Origin: an uncultured Methanomicrobiales archaeon
GTDB lineage: Archaea; Halobacteriota; Methanomicrobia; Methanomicrobiales; Methanospirillaceae
Assembly (NCBI GenBank): GCA_903832665.1
Contig: CAILCG010000018.1
Location: forward strand, 62,001 to 126,000
Direction of reading: 5' to 3'
DNA length: 64,000 nt
Shown: piece by piece, positions 24,143 to 32,555 of the stretch
Position numbering within the stretch: the stretch's first letter is position 1
How the letters are laid out: every line of letters begins with the position of its first letter
The notes under the pieces: generated by a model
The model's input: the letters and a program-made list of their open reading frames with translations, nothing else
Databases searched by the model: none
Told to the model about the DNA's origin: nothing
Made by a program: the position numbers and the translations under genes

Positions 24143-25237
24143 TCACTTCACCCGGTTGATGGTATCGCAGATAAAGGCAAGCTCTTTCTGGTCGAGCAGG
24201 GGGTGCACCGGCAGGCTCAGCACGGACGACGAGAGCTGGGTCGAGACCGGGCAGGGGTCAGGATAATTTGTCAGCCCGAACAATGGCTGGCGGTGGATAG
24301 GAATGGGATAATGCACCGCCGACCCGATCCCTTTTGATTTTAAGTAATCGATGAAGGCATCGCGCTTCATCGGAAATTCCCCGGTAAGCCGGATCACGTA
24401 CTGGTGGTAAACGTGATGCATGCCGGGCGCGACATACGGGGTGATGAGACCTTGTACGGACAGGTTCGCATTGTAGAACTCTGCATTTTTCCGGCGCCGC
24501 ATGTTGAACTTCTCCAGCTTCTTCAACTGGACGATCCCGAGCGCTGCGGCCATATCGGTCATGCGATAGTTGTAACCGAGCCGGGTATGGACGTATTTCT
24601 CACTCTGGCCATGATTGATGATCAGGCGCAGGCGCTCAGCGTACGCCTTCTCGCTGGTGGTGACCATTCCTCCTTCGCCCGTGATCATGTTCTTCGTGGC
24701 ATAGAAGGAAAAACAGCCGAAATGCCCGAAACTTCCGACTTTGCTGCCATTGTACAGGGCACCATGTGCCTGGGCCGCATCCTCAATTAACTTAAGATTG
24801 TGCAGCTCGCACACCTTCTGCACACCCTCCACATCGAACGGCTGACCATAGAGGTGCACACCAATAACGGCCCGGGTTCTCGGGGTCACCCGCTCTTCGA
24901 GTTGCGCGGTATCGATATTGAACGTCTGTTCATTTACATCGCAGAAGATCGGTTTGGCCCCGCACATCAGGACCGCCGATGCGGTGGCAATGAACGAGAA
25001 GGACGGGACAATGACCTCGTCGCCATGCCCGATGTCCGCTGAAAGGAGAGCCGCGTGAAGGGCAGCAGTCCCGTTGTTCATTGCGACCGCATGGGTGGTG
25101 CCGCAATAGTCGGCAAACTTTGTCTCCAGTTCCAGCACTTTTGCACCGGCAGCGAGCATTCCGGACTCAAGAACCTCCGTTACTGCCGTTATCTCTTCCT
25201 GACCGATTGCCGGCCGCGCAATGGGTATGTTGACCAC
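24143..25237 (-). CDS. DegT/DnrJ/EryC1-family PLP aminotransferase (WbpE-like)
   Basis: A 364-residue PLP-dependent sugar aminotransferase, GTG start. Visible are the N-terminal MVNIPIARPAIGQEEI, the cofactor region NNGTAALHAAL (~55-65), HLYGQPFDV, EDAAQAHGA (Asp/Gln contacts to PLP) and the Schiff-base Lys in SFYATKNMITGEGGMV (~186). It is first in the cluster and would convert the 3-keto sugar from the neighbouring oxidoreductase to a 3-amino sugar. The acetyltransferase that normally follows (WbpD type) is not in the cluster. Confidence 0.92.
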   Translation of the reverse strand: MVNIPIARPAIGQEEITAVTEVLESGMLAAGAKVLELETKFADYCGTTHAVAMNNGTAALHAALLSADIGHGDEVIVPSFSFIATASAVLMCGAKPIFCDVNEQTFNIDTAQLEERVTPRTRAVIGVHLYGQPFDVEGVQKVCELHNLKLIEDAAQAHGALYNGSKVGSFGHFGCFSFYATKNMITGEGGMVTTSEKAYAERLRLIINHGQSEKYVHTRLGYNYRMTDMAAALGIVQLKKLEKFNMRRRKNAEFYNANLSVQGLITPYVAPGMHHVYHQYVIRLTGEFPMKRDAFIDYLKSKGIGSAVHYPIPIHRQPLFGLTNYPDPCPVSTQLSSSVLSLPVHPLLDQKELAFICDTINRVK

Positions 25238-25257
25238 ACGTCACTCTCGCAAATGAT

Positions 25258-25348
25258 GGATAATCCGGATCAAAATTGCGTACGCATCCAATAATATCAT
25301 TCCTGTCTTCCGGTCACTGGGATCCACGTTACGATAATCCGGATTAAA
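25258..25348. promoter_or_regulatory. Two copies of GATAATCCGGATYAAA in the divergent promoter region
   Basis: The motif occurs at about 25259-25274 and 25333-25348, 74 bases apart, between the divergently transcribed aminotransferase and pyrB genes. The core ATCCGGAT is itself palindromic, so a protein dimer could bind each copy. No regulator is identified. Confidence 0.35.
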
Positions 25349-25444
25349 CCCGACAATGGTCCCTTTATGTCCCTGCTCTCTAACTGAAGAATAGCTAATT
25401 AGGAAAGGACGATCAAATAATCGTTAAGAACGAACCGTGGAGGA

Positions 25445-26347
25445 GTGGCAACGCGACATATCATTTCGATTAAGGATTTTGACAGAAGTGAAATTGACCG
25501 CCTGCTGGATCATGCGCAGCAGATCGACAGCAAAAAATACGACAGGAATGCCCTGAACGGTAAGATCCTTGCTGTCCTCTTCTTTGAACCCAGCACCCGG
25601 ACACGTATGTCCTTTGAATCCGCCGTTGCCCGCCTGGATGGCACTTCCGTTTCTGTGGGCAGTGTCGATGCCTGTTCCATGGCAAAAGGCGAGACGCTTG
25701 CCGACACGATCCGGGTGGTGAGCGGGTACGCGGATGCAATTGTCATCCGGCATCCCCGGGAAGGTGCTGCGCGCCTTGCTGCAGAGTTTGCTACGGTACC
25801 GGTGATCAATGCCGGGGATGGTGCGGGCCAGCACCCATCCCAGACCCTTCTCGATCTCTATACCATCCGCCAGTCCATGCCCATCGATAACATTGATGTT
25901 GCACTCGTCGGGGATCTCCGGTACGGGCGCACGGCCCATTCGCTCGCATCTGCACTCTCACTCTACAATGCCCGGCTGCATACCCTCTCCCCCACGGGGC
26001 TCGAACTTCCCGACACGCTCGCCACGGAGCTTGCCGATAAGGGCATGAAGATCGTAAACCATGAGACCATCGAAGAGATGATTGGCTTGGTTGATGTGCT
26101 CTATGTGACTCGCCTGCAGCGGGAAAGGTTCCCCGATTCCGCATCCTACTTTAACGTTGCCTCAAGTTACCGCATCACTCCGGAATTGTTGACGGAAGCC
26201 AAAGAGAACCTCATCGTGCTCCACCCCCTCCCGCGTGTCGATGAGATTGACCCGCGTGTCGATGAATCACCGCATGCCCGGTACTTTGAACAGTCAAAGA
26301 ACGGAGTCCCGGTCAGGATGGCGATGCTGATGGATGTGATGCAATGA
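25445..26347 (+). CDS. pyrB: Aspartate carbamoyltransferase catalytic subunit
   Basis: Catalyses the committed step of pyrimidine synthesis, carbamoyl phosphate plus aspartate. The 300-residue protein begins at GTG 25445 and shows the carbamoyl-phosphate motif FFEPSTRTRMSFE (~46-58), a second phosphate contact in HPREGAA, HPSQTLLDLYTI (~134), and the aspartate loop VTRLQRERF and HPLPRVDEI near the C-terminus. Its stop overlaps the ATG of pyrI by four bases, so the catalytic and regulatory chains are made together as usual in archaea. Confidence 0.97.
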   Translation: MATRHIISIKDFDRSEIDRLLDHAQQIDSKKYDRNALNGKILAVLFFEPSTRTRMSFESAVARLDGTSVSVGSVDACSMAKGETLADTIRVVSGYADAIVIRHPREGAARLAAEFATVPVINAGDGAGQHPSQTLLDLYTIRQSMPIDNIDVALVGDLRYGRTAHSLASALSLYNARLHTLSPTGLELPDTLATELADKGMKIVNHETIEEMIGLVDVLYVTRLQRERFPDSASYFNVASSYRITPELLTEAKENLIVLHPLPRVDEIDPRVDESPHARYFEQSKNGVPVRMAMLMDVMQ

Positions 26348-26817
26348 CCCAGACCGAGACCGGTGAGAATGAAGGTCTCCTTGTCCGGAGGATCCGGAAC
26401 GGGACCGTGATCGATCACATCGAAGGCGGCGAAGCCCTCAATGTCGTAAAGATCCTTGGGATCACCGGAACAACCCAGGAGGCGCTCTCGATCGCTACCA
26501 ATGTCCCCAGCCGGGATATGGGACGAAAGGACATCGTGAAGCTCACCAACCGGGAGCTCTCAAAAGAGGAAGTCGACCGGATAGCCCTCATCTCACCCCA
26601 TGCATCGATCAATATCATCCGGAATTTCAAAGTCTGCGAGAAAAAAGGAGTCGAGATTCCTTCCCTTATCGAGGGACTGGTCCGCTGTCCCAACCCGGGA
26701 TGCATCTCAAATACCAATGAGCCGATCCAGAGCAAGTTCCGCGTGCTGCCCAAAGGACTTCACTGTTACTACTGTGACTGGGTAATTTCAAAAGATCTGA
26801 CCAGTTATATTCTCTGA
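26344..26817 (+). CDS. pyrI: Aspartate carbamoyltransferase regulatory subunit
   Basis: Binds the effectors CTP and ATP and joins catalytic trimers into the c6r6 holoenzyme. The 157-residue protein has the allosteric domain (GTVIDHIEGGEALNVVKILG, residues ~20-39) and a C-terminal zinc domain with two Cys pairs, CPNPGC and CYYC. The N-terminus has about ten extra polar residues compared with the compact form. Confidence 0.97.
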   Translation: MTQTETGENEGLLVRRIRNGTVIDHIEGGEALNVVKILGITGTTQEALSIATNVPSRDMGRKDIVKLTNRELSKEEVDRIALISPHASINIIRNFKVCEKKGVEIPSLIEGLVRCPNPGCISNTNEPIQSKFRVLPKGLHCYYCDWVISKDLTSYIL

Positions 26818-27027
26818 ATGACGGGCGATTTTCCCCTTTTTTCCGTTTAAAAAATCCCATTGCTGGTTGGTCTAAAAATCATCAGGATTATAGTATCAAA
26901 AATTATCACAAAAAAAAAGTGAAACTGATCCCTGGAATTGTGTCATAACTTGAGCGATGCTCAAAAAAGGGTAACTCTGGTATTATCCGTACAACGAAAA
27001 AAGACGATGGCCCGGCACCCGGGGCGC

Positions 27028-27486
27028 TCAATGCATCAGGTGTCCATGAACATCGATCTCGCCGCGGAAAATCCGTGTGCTCGAGATCCAGTGACCATCT
27101 TCCGCAAGCACGCAGCTGATCTGATGAATATCAACTTTCTTTCTCCCGTTCTCCCTGCGCAGCTTATTGATCTCCACCGCAACCGGGAGTGTCTCTTCAG
27201 ACACAATGATTGCATCGAAATCTGCGTCAAGTGCTGAACCGAAACGGTCCTGGAGAGGCTCTACCATAAAAGGGGTTGGAAAATTCTGGTCCCTTATGTA
27301 CTGCTCAAGTTCCGATTTGCGAACCTCAAAGGGGCGGGTGGGGTGGGTCTTCCGGCTGGCGAAATGATCCGTAGTAAGGCCGATCACCACATGACCATGG
27401 TGACCGGCAATCTCAAACGACCGGTTTAAGAGGACTTTATGCCCATCGTGAAGGGGATCGAATGTGCCCCCGACCATAACCTTCAT
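27028..27486 (-). CDS. coaD: Phosphopantetheine adenylyltransferase (archaeal type)
   Basis: Transfers AMP to 4'-phosphopantetheine in coenzyme A synthesis. The 152-residue protein belongs to the nucleotidyltransferase superfamily, with GGTFDPLHDGHKVLL (residues ~6-20, including the T/HxGH motif) and the C-terminal ISSTRI motif (~133) that contacts the phosphates of ATP. The archaeal form differs from bacterial CoaD but keeps both motifs. It is transcribed divergently from the carbonic-anhydrase-like gene with a 30-base gap, so their promoters must overlap. Confidence 0.95.
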   Translation of the reverse strand: MKVMVGGTFDPLHDGHKVLLNRSFEIAGHHGHVVIGLTTDHFASRKTHPTRPFEVRKSELEQYIRDQNFPTPFMVEPLQDRFGSALDADFDAIIVSEETLPVAVEINKLRRENGRKKVDIHQISCVLAEDGHWISSTRIFRGEIDVHGHLMH

Positions 27487-27516
27487 GCTCTTTGATTCTT
27501 AATTTCTTATGTTATT

Positions 27517-28014
27517 ATGCGTATGGATGGAAAGGTCTCCGGCGTCCCGCTCTTTGCAGCGGGCAACGCAACGATCATCGGCGATGTCACGATCGGAAAA
27601 CAGGTGGGCATCTGGTTCGGTGCGGTCATCCGTGCGGACAAGGATCGGATCGTGATCGGGGACCGGTCCAATATCCAGGACAACTGCGTGGTTCACACGA
27701 GCAAAGGACATCCCGTCATTCTGGGAACCAATGTATCAGTAGGTCATGGCGCGATCCTGCATGGCTGTACGATTGGAAACCGCGTTCTTATCGGGATGGG
27801 ATCGATTGTCCTGAACGGGGCAACCATCGGAGAGGGATCTGTCATTGGCGCGGGAGCAGTAGTTACTGAAGGAAAAGTGATTCCCCCGGGATCTGTAGTC
27901 GTGGGCGTTCCGGGCAAGATAGTCAAAGAGGCAGATGCTGCCCAGCAGGAACAGATACTCAAAAATGCTGCATCCTATATCGAGCTGGCCGGGGAGTACG
28001 CCCACCATGAGTGA
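27517..28014 (+). CDS. Gamma-carbonic-anhydrase-like hexapeptide-repeat protein
   Basis: A 165-residue left-handed beta-helix protein. The hexapeptide repeats run from about residue 17 to 130 (ATIIGDVTIGKQVGIWFGAV, VIGDRSNIQDNCVVH, GHGAIL, GNRVLIGMGSIV, VIGAGAVV), ending in PPGSVVVGVPGKIV. The metal ligands of gamma carbonic anhydrase are represented by His in CVVHTSKGH and by VGHGAILHGC. CO2 hydration is inferred; a related YrdA/PaaY-type function is possible. The gene overlaps the HdrA-like gene by eight bases. Confidence 0.88.
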   Translation: MRMDGKVSGVPLFAAGNATIIGDVTIGKQVGIWFGAVIRADKDRIVIGDRSNIQDNCVVHTSKGHPVILGTNVSVGHGAILHGCTIGNRVLIGMGSIVLNGATIGEGSVIGAGAVVTEGKVIPPGSVVVGVPGKIVKEADAAQQEQILKNAASYIELAGEYAHHE

Positions 28015-29287
28015 TGTGGTTGTCATAGGGGGAGGTATTGCCGGCATCCAGGCAGCGCTCGATATCGCGGGACATGGCATTCATGTGCACCTGGTGGAAC
28101 GCGAACCGAGCATCGGCGGCCATATGGCCCAGCTCGACAAAACATTTCCCACCAACGACTGCTCGATGTGCATCCTCTCCCCCAAGATGGTGGATGTAGC
28201 CCGCCACCCGCTCATCACGGTCCATACCTGTGCAGAAGTAGAAACAATTGCCGGTGAAGTGGGAAACTTTACGATTACGGTCAGGGAGCATCCGCGATAC
28301 ATTGATCCGGTCCTCTGTACCGGCTGCGGGGACTGCATAGAGATCTGTCCGGTTGAGGTGTATAACCGGTTCGATGCAGGTGTCGGGGTGAGGAAGGCAA
28401 TCTACAAGCCCCATGCCCAGGCGGTCCCGAATATCATGGTCAAGGATGCAGATCATTGCATTGAATGCGGGCTCTGCTATGACTCCTGTGGTCCGGGTGC
28501 GATCCTGCAGAAAGATGAGGAGAAGATGGTCACGATCAATGCAGCAAGTATCGTCATCACGACCGGCTATACGGTCTTTGATGCCCGGAACAAAGAGCAG
28601 TTCGGCCACCTCATCCTGCCCGACGTGATCACCAGTCTCGAACTGGAACGGATGATCAATGCCAGTGGTCCCACCGGAGGGAAGATCAAACGCTTGAGCA
28701 ACGGGGAAATCCCAAAGAGCATGGTATTTATCCAGTGTGTTGGTTCGCGTGACGTCTCCATCGACCGGCCGTACTGTTCCTGCATCTGCTGCATGCAGGC
28801 GATGAAGAACGCAATGCTGATCAAGGAAAAAAATCCTTCAATCGAGATCACCCTATGCTATATGGATATCCGGGCCTATGGAAAAGGCTACGAGGAGTAT
28901 TATGAACGGGCAAAGGCACTGGGGATCCGGTTCCTGCGGGGCATGCCTGCAGAAATTCTTGCCGACCGTAACGGTCTGATTCTCCGGGTGGAAAACTCCG
29001 AAACCTCAGAGGTCTCGAAACTCCACCCGGATCTCGTGATCCTCTCGATTGGGATCGGTCCTTCTGACAATGCAGCTGGGATCGCTGCAAGATGCGGTAT
29101 TCCTCTCGAAACAACCGGTTTCTTCAAATCCGTTCATGATGCCGTAGACACGGTTGCCACCCTGCGCCCCGGCATCTATGTTGCCGGTACGGCAACGGCA
29201 CCCCGGGACATCCCGGATAGTGTTGCATCCGGCGGATCTGCCGCAATGCGGGCATATATCGATGCGGTAAGGACACGATCCGCGTGA
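28007..29287 (+). CDS. HdrA-like FAD/iron-sulfur protein
   Basis: A 426-residue flavoprotein related to HdrA, the electron-bifurcating subunit of heterodisulfide reductase. From ATG 28007 the protein begins with the FAD-binding VVIGGGIAGIQAALDIAG and the EREPSIGGHMAQLDKTFPTNDCS segment. Two [4Fe-4S] ferredoxin motifs follow, CTGCGDCIEICP (~103) and CIECGLCYDSC (~147), then the HdrA-specific QCVGSRD...YCSCICC cysteine cluster (~243-263). It is shorter than full HdrA (about 650 residues) and no hdrB, hdrC or mvhD lies next to it, so it is probably an accessory electron-transfer paralogue. It overlaps genes on both sides. Confidence 0.88.
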   Translation: MSDVVVIGGGIAGIQAALDIAGHGIHVHLVEREPSIGGHMAQLDKTFPTNDCSMCILSPKMVDVARHPLITVHTCAEVETIAGEVGNFTITVREHPRYIDPVLCTGCGDCIEICPVEVYNRFDAGVGVRKAIYKPHAQAVPNIMVKDADHCIECGLCYDSCGPGAILQKDEEKMVTINAASIVITTGYTVFDARNKEQFGHLILPDVITSLELERMINASGPTGGKIKRLSNGEIPKSMVFIQCVGSRDVSIDRPYCSCICCMQAMKNAMLIKEKNPSIEITLCYMDIRAYGKGYEEYYERAKALGIRFLRGMPAEILADRNGLILRVENSETSEVSKLHPDLVILSIGIGPSDNAAGIAARCGIPLETTGFFKSVHDAVDTVATLRPGIYVAGTATAPRDIPDSVASGGSAAMRAYIDAVRTRSA

Positions 29288-30327
29288 ATGAGACTGCCAC
29301 CCTCTGGTGGGATACCCGCAACCAGAGCATCCATTATATCGAGCAGACACTCCTGCCCAATGAGTATGCTATCATCGAATGCCGCAGTATCGAACGGCTG
29401 GCAACGGCAATCCGGCGGCTCGAGATCCGGGGTGCTCCTGCACTGGGAGTTGCCGGCGCCTACGGGGTTGCGCTTGCAGCGGTACTGGCTGACAAAAACG
29501 ATATGCCATCATTTATGGCCTCGGTCCAGCGGGATGCCGGTATCCTCCGGTCGACCCGACCGACCGCCATCAATCTTGCATGGGGTATTGACCGGGTCAT
29601 TGCATCAATGCAACCCGCACAGGGCTGCCGGGATGCCTGCTCCCGGGCAGTTGCTGAAGCACTGGAGATCGCCCGCGAGGATACCGCGTGCTGCCATGCA
29701 ATCGGTAAAAACGGCGCCGCACTCCTCCCGGATACCTGCACCATCCTCACGCATTGCAATGCGGGTGCTCTTGCCTGCTCTTCCTGGGGCACGGCACTGG
29801 GTGTGATCCGTTCCGCAGTGGAAAATGGAAAAAACGTAAAAGTAATCTCGTGCGAGACACGCCCGCTCCTGCAGGGAGCCCGGCTCACCACCTGGGAACT
29901 GGTACGGGACGGGATTGATGTTACTACGATCACGGATTCTACTGCCGCATATCTCATGCAGAAGGGTGCAATTGACGCTGTAGTTGTCGGGGCCGATCGC
30001 ATCACCCGCGATGCCGTATTTAATAAGATTGGCACCTACATGCATGCCGTCTGCGCACACCATCACAAGATCCCGTTTTATGTAGCCGCACCCTACTCAA
30101 CATTCGATGCGAAAAACTCTGCGTCCGATGTGATTGTTGAGGAGCGGAATCGCGATGAGGTGACCGTTATGGGCAGTCGCACGTACGTGCCTGAGGGAGC
30201 GCACGTGAAGAATTATGCTTTTGACGCTACTCCCATGGAACTGGTCACCGCCATCATAACGGAAACTGAAGTACTGCGTCCTCCTGTCGATATACCTAAA
30301 CTCTTATCGCATCGCAGCACCACATAA
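29284..30327 (+). CDS. mtnA: S-methyl-5-thioribose-1-phosphate isomerase
   Basis: Isomerises methylthioribose 1-phosphate to the ribulose form, or acts on the 5-deoxyribose 1-phosphate equivalent in methanogens. GTG start, 347 residues, member of the eIF2B-like fold. Visible are the RGAPALGVAGAYG motif (~49-61), the Cys-containing ILTHCNAGALA (~155) and the VGADRITRDAVFNKIGTY segment (~236) holding the catalytic Asp. The ribose-1,5-bisphosphate isomerase of archaea is a relative, but the RSTRPTAINL segment favours MtnA. It overlaps the HdrA-like gene by four bases. Confidence 0.92.
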   Translation: MNETATLWWDTRNQSIHYIEQTLLPNEYAIIECRSIERLATAIRRLEIRGAPALGVAGAYGVALAAVLADKNDMPSFMASVQRDAGILRSTRPTAINLAWGIDRVIASMQPAQGCRDACSRAVAEALEIAREDTACCHAIGKNGAALLPDTCTILTHCNAGALACSSWGTALGVIRSAVENGKNVKVISCETRPLLQGARLTTWELVRDGIDVTTITDSTAAYLMQKGAIDAVVVGADRITRDAVFNKIGTYMHAVCAHHHKIPFYVAAPYSTFDAKNSASDVIVEERNRDEVTVMGSRTYVPEGAHVKNYAFDATPMELVTAIITETEVLRPPVDIPKLLSHRSTT

Positions 30328-30352
30328 TTCTAAAAAAAAGGCTCCTGTTCCC

Positions 30353-31054
30353 ATGGATTTTGATTTCACTCCTTACAATCAGTTGATGTTTATCATCGGC
30401 GAACTCACGGTACTGGTCATCATCGGAGCCCTGCTCATCGCATTCGTTCTTGCGCTGATCTCACTCTACTCAATAAAGAAGGGACACCTGTATTTTCCTC
30501 AGCTCATAAAGGCAGGACTTGTTTTTTTTGAGGGGCTGATGAAGGCATTCTTCCAGCTTCTCGGGCTTGAAGACCGGGAGATGCTCGCGTTCCTGATCAA
30601 GATTCACAACACCATGAACACAACCGAGTTCTCACGAATCCCGGTTACCTCGCGGGCAATATTCATGCCACAGTGCCTGCGTTCATCCCGCTGTCCAGCC
30701 CACCTCACCCCGGAAGGACTCAAATGCTGCACCTGCGGACAATGTTCGGTCGGAGAAGCAAATAGTATCCTGGAAAAAATGGGCTACCGGATCTTCATTG
30801 TCCCCGGTTCGTCATTCATCAAGCGCATGGTAAAAAAATACCGCCCGAAAGCGATCATCGGGGTCGGATGCCTTTCAGAAGTCAAGGAAGGTATCGATAT
30901 GGCCGACAAGATGGGACTCCTCGTCATGGGAGTCGTTACCCTGAAAGAAGGATGTGTTGAGACGATCGTAAACTGGCCGGATGTGTACGAAGTGGCAGTT
31001 CTCGGTCTGGACCCGGCATCAATCCCCGAGGACCATCATATTCTTTCCAGTTAG
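30353..31054 (+). CDS. DUF116 domain-containing membrane protein
   Basis: A 233-residue protein. Residues ~12-45 include a hydrophobic segment (LTVLVIIGALLIAFVLALISLYS) and probably anchor the protein; a second shorter hydrophobic helix follows (~57-75). The soluble part shows a Cys-rich region (MPQCLRSSRCPAHLTPEGLKCCTCGQC) compatible with an iron-sulfur cluster, and VGCLSEVKEGI. DUF116 proteins are common in methanogens and clostridia; no reaction is established. The gene ends 36 bases inside the convergent bactofilin-like gene. Confidence 0.82.
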   Translation: MDFDFTPYNQLMFIIGELTVLVIIGALLIAFVLALISLYSIKKGHLYFPQLIKAGLVFFEGLMKAFFQLLGLEDREMLAFLIKIHNTMNTTEFSRIPVTSRAIFMPQCLRSSRCPAHLTPEGLKCCTCGQCSVGEANSILEKMGYRIFIVPGSSFIKRMVKKYRPKAIIGVGCLSEVKEGIDMADKMGLLVMGVVTLKEGCVETIVNWPDVYEVAVLGLDPASIPEDHHILSS

Positions 31055-31432
31055 TTTCCCGCTTTTTATCTTTCCGTGGACAATGATCGTGTCCTCACTG
31101 GTCACATCACCGACGTGAACGCCGGTCCGCAGCAGCACTTTGCCACCGGCTATAACGGAATGAACGGTTGCATGATCGAGGATGGTGACATCCCCATGCG
31201 CAACAATCGGACCTTTGATCCGGCACTGGCTGCCAATGATTGCACTCCAGCAGCTGACGTCAAGGGCAACGCTGGATCTCGGACCCAGTTCAAGACTGCC
31301 GGTGACCGTAAGCCGCCCCCAGAAATGGGTATGGGCAGGGACGATGAAGTCCCCGTCAATCTTGACGTTTCCTTCAAAGTACGTCTCTTTTTGTGCAAAG
31401 AATGTATTACCACTCTGGAAAAGTGTTGGCAT
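31019..31432 (-). CDS. Bactofilin-like / polymer-forming beta-helix protein
   Basis: A 137-residue protein predicted to be almost entirely beta, with short repeats such as FEGNVKIDGDFIVPAHTHFWG, VTGSLELG, IKGPIVAHGDVTI and VHVGDVTSEDTIIVHGKIKSG, as in bactofilins and other polymer-forming proteins. It has no signal peptide or membrane segment. Function in this organism is unknown; a cell-shape or surface-assembly role would be inference. It overlaps the DUF116 gene by 36 bases tail to tail. Confidence 0.7.
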   Translation of the reverse strand: MPTLFQSGNTFFAQKETYFEGNVKIDGDFIVPAHTHFWGRLTVTGSLELGPRSSVALDVSCWSAIIGSQCRIKGPIVAHGDVTILDHATVHSVIAGGKVLLRTGVHVGDVTSEDTIIVHGKIKSGKLTGKNMMVLGD

Positions 31433-31521
31433 TGCTCCTCAAGGTAAATGAGGTATGATCAGGGGATAAACTTGTTGCTCGGGAAAATCTGCCCTCATCA
31501 AACCTTCAGGTTCGGACAGGT

Positions 31522-32361
31522 TTAAAGAAAGAGTGCCGACAGGGCAAATACCATGATAGCGGCGAACATTCCCGCCTTAATGAGAGAGGTTGATCGGGTT
31601 TTCCGGATATTTTCAGGGGTTTCGCAGGGCAGGGTCCTGACTGCCGCTACGAGAATGAAGATATCGACAATGGCGATTCCGGCAAGATACCAGAGCCCCC
31701 ACCAGAGAACAGGAACAATACTTGCGATTGCAGCAAGCAGGGCAAACGCCAGTGCGATCCGGGTAGTCCGACGGATACCAATCCGGATGGGGAGGGTATC
31801 GGCACCTCCCGCAGCATCGCCCTCCACATCCTCGGCATCTTTCAGGATCTCCCGGACCATGGTAGCAAGGAAGGTGATGGCTGCAAGCGGAATCATCAGT
31901 ACGAGGAAATCCCAGCCGGCAAACGCTCCGCCGAAGAGAAAGATACTCGCAGCAAGATAGGCAACGGCTGCATTCCCGACAACCGGCATACTTTTTAGTT
32001 TCGCGGCGTACATGACGAGAACCAGTGAATTTATCACAACAATGAGCAGGCAGAGCGGAGGGGCAAAAAGGGCAGCAAGAATCCCCGCAAGAAACAGGGT
32101 TACTGCAAAATACCACGCAGCACCAGGAGTTACGCTGCCGGAAGGAATCGGGCGTTCAGGGCGGTTGATCCGGTCAATATCCGCATCGTAATAATCATTG
32201 ATCACATTGCCGGCAGCAGTGATCAGGGTCACAATTACGAGCAGGAGAATCGTGGAGGGGATCACGGTTCCGGTGGCGATAAGGTACGCAATAATTGCAG
32301 TTACGCCGGATACCGCCGCGTTTGCCGGGCGGGTAATGGTAAAAAAACCAGAAGCACGCAT
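31522..32361 (-). CDS. UbiA-family prenyltransferase, probable digeranylgeranylglyceryl phosphate synthase
   Basis: Adds the second geranylgeranyl chain to GGGP in archaeal ether-lipid synthesis. The 279-residue integral membrane protein has eight or nine hydrophobic helices and the first Asp-rich motif NVINDYYDADIDRINRPERPIPSG (~53-76), with a second near the VREILKDAEDVEGDAAGG segment (~168-185), both for Mg-diphosphate binding. The start MRASGFFTITRPANA is typical. Other UbiA members cannot be excluded, but this sequence type is the usual archaeal DGGGP synthase. Confidence 0.88.
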   Translation of the reverse strand: MRASGFFTITRPANAAVSGVTAIIAYLIATGTVIPSTILLLVIVTLITAAGNVINDYYDADIDRINRPERPIPSGSVTPGAAWYFAVTLFLAGILAALFAPPLCLLIVVINSLVLVMYAAKLKSMPVVGNAAVAYLAASIFLFGGAFAGWDFLVLMIPLAAITFLATMVREILKDAEDVEGDAAGGADTLPIRIGIRRTTRIALAFALLAAIASIVPVLWWGLWYLAGIAIVDIFILVAAVRTLPCETPENIRKTRSTSLIKAGMFAAIMVFALSALFL

Positions 32362-32419
32362 TACGATACCAGATATCTCGTCGTTGGGATGATAAAATGC
32401 ACGAAAATATTATGATAAA

Positions 32420-32494
32420 CGGGCGAGGGGGGATTTGAACCCCCGGCATTCAGCTTAGGAGGCTGACGCTATGTCCGGGCTAAGCCACTCGCCC
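32420..32494 (-). tRNA. tRNA-Arg(CCT)
   Basis: On the minus strand the acceptor stem is GGGCGAG/CTCGCCC with discriminator G, the anticodon stem is TCAGC/GCTGA, and the loop CTCCTAA gives anticodon CCT. The T-loop is TTCAAAT within GGGGG...CCCCC. No intron and no encoded CCA. It is divergent from trm1, which makes a modification of tRNA. Confidence 0.93.
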
Positions 32495-32518
32495 TGCCCA
32501 TACCAATTGAGGGAGGAA

Positions 32519-32527
32519 TATGTATAA
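32519..32527 (+). promoter_or_regulatory. Box A (TATA) of the trm1 gene
   Basis: ATATGTATAA lies about 32 bases before ATG 32556, so transcription should begin near 32550. This supports the internal start for trm1 and a nearly leaderless mRNA. Confidence 0.5.
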
Positions 32528-32555
32528 GGTTTGCGCGCTGCAACAATTCTCCGCA

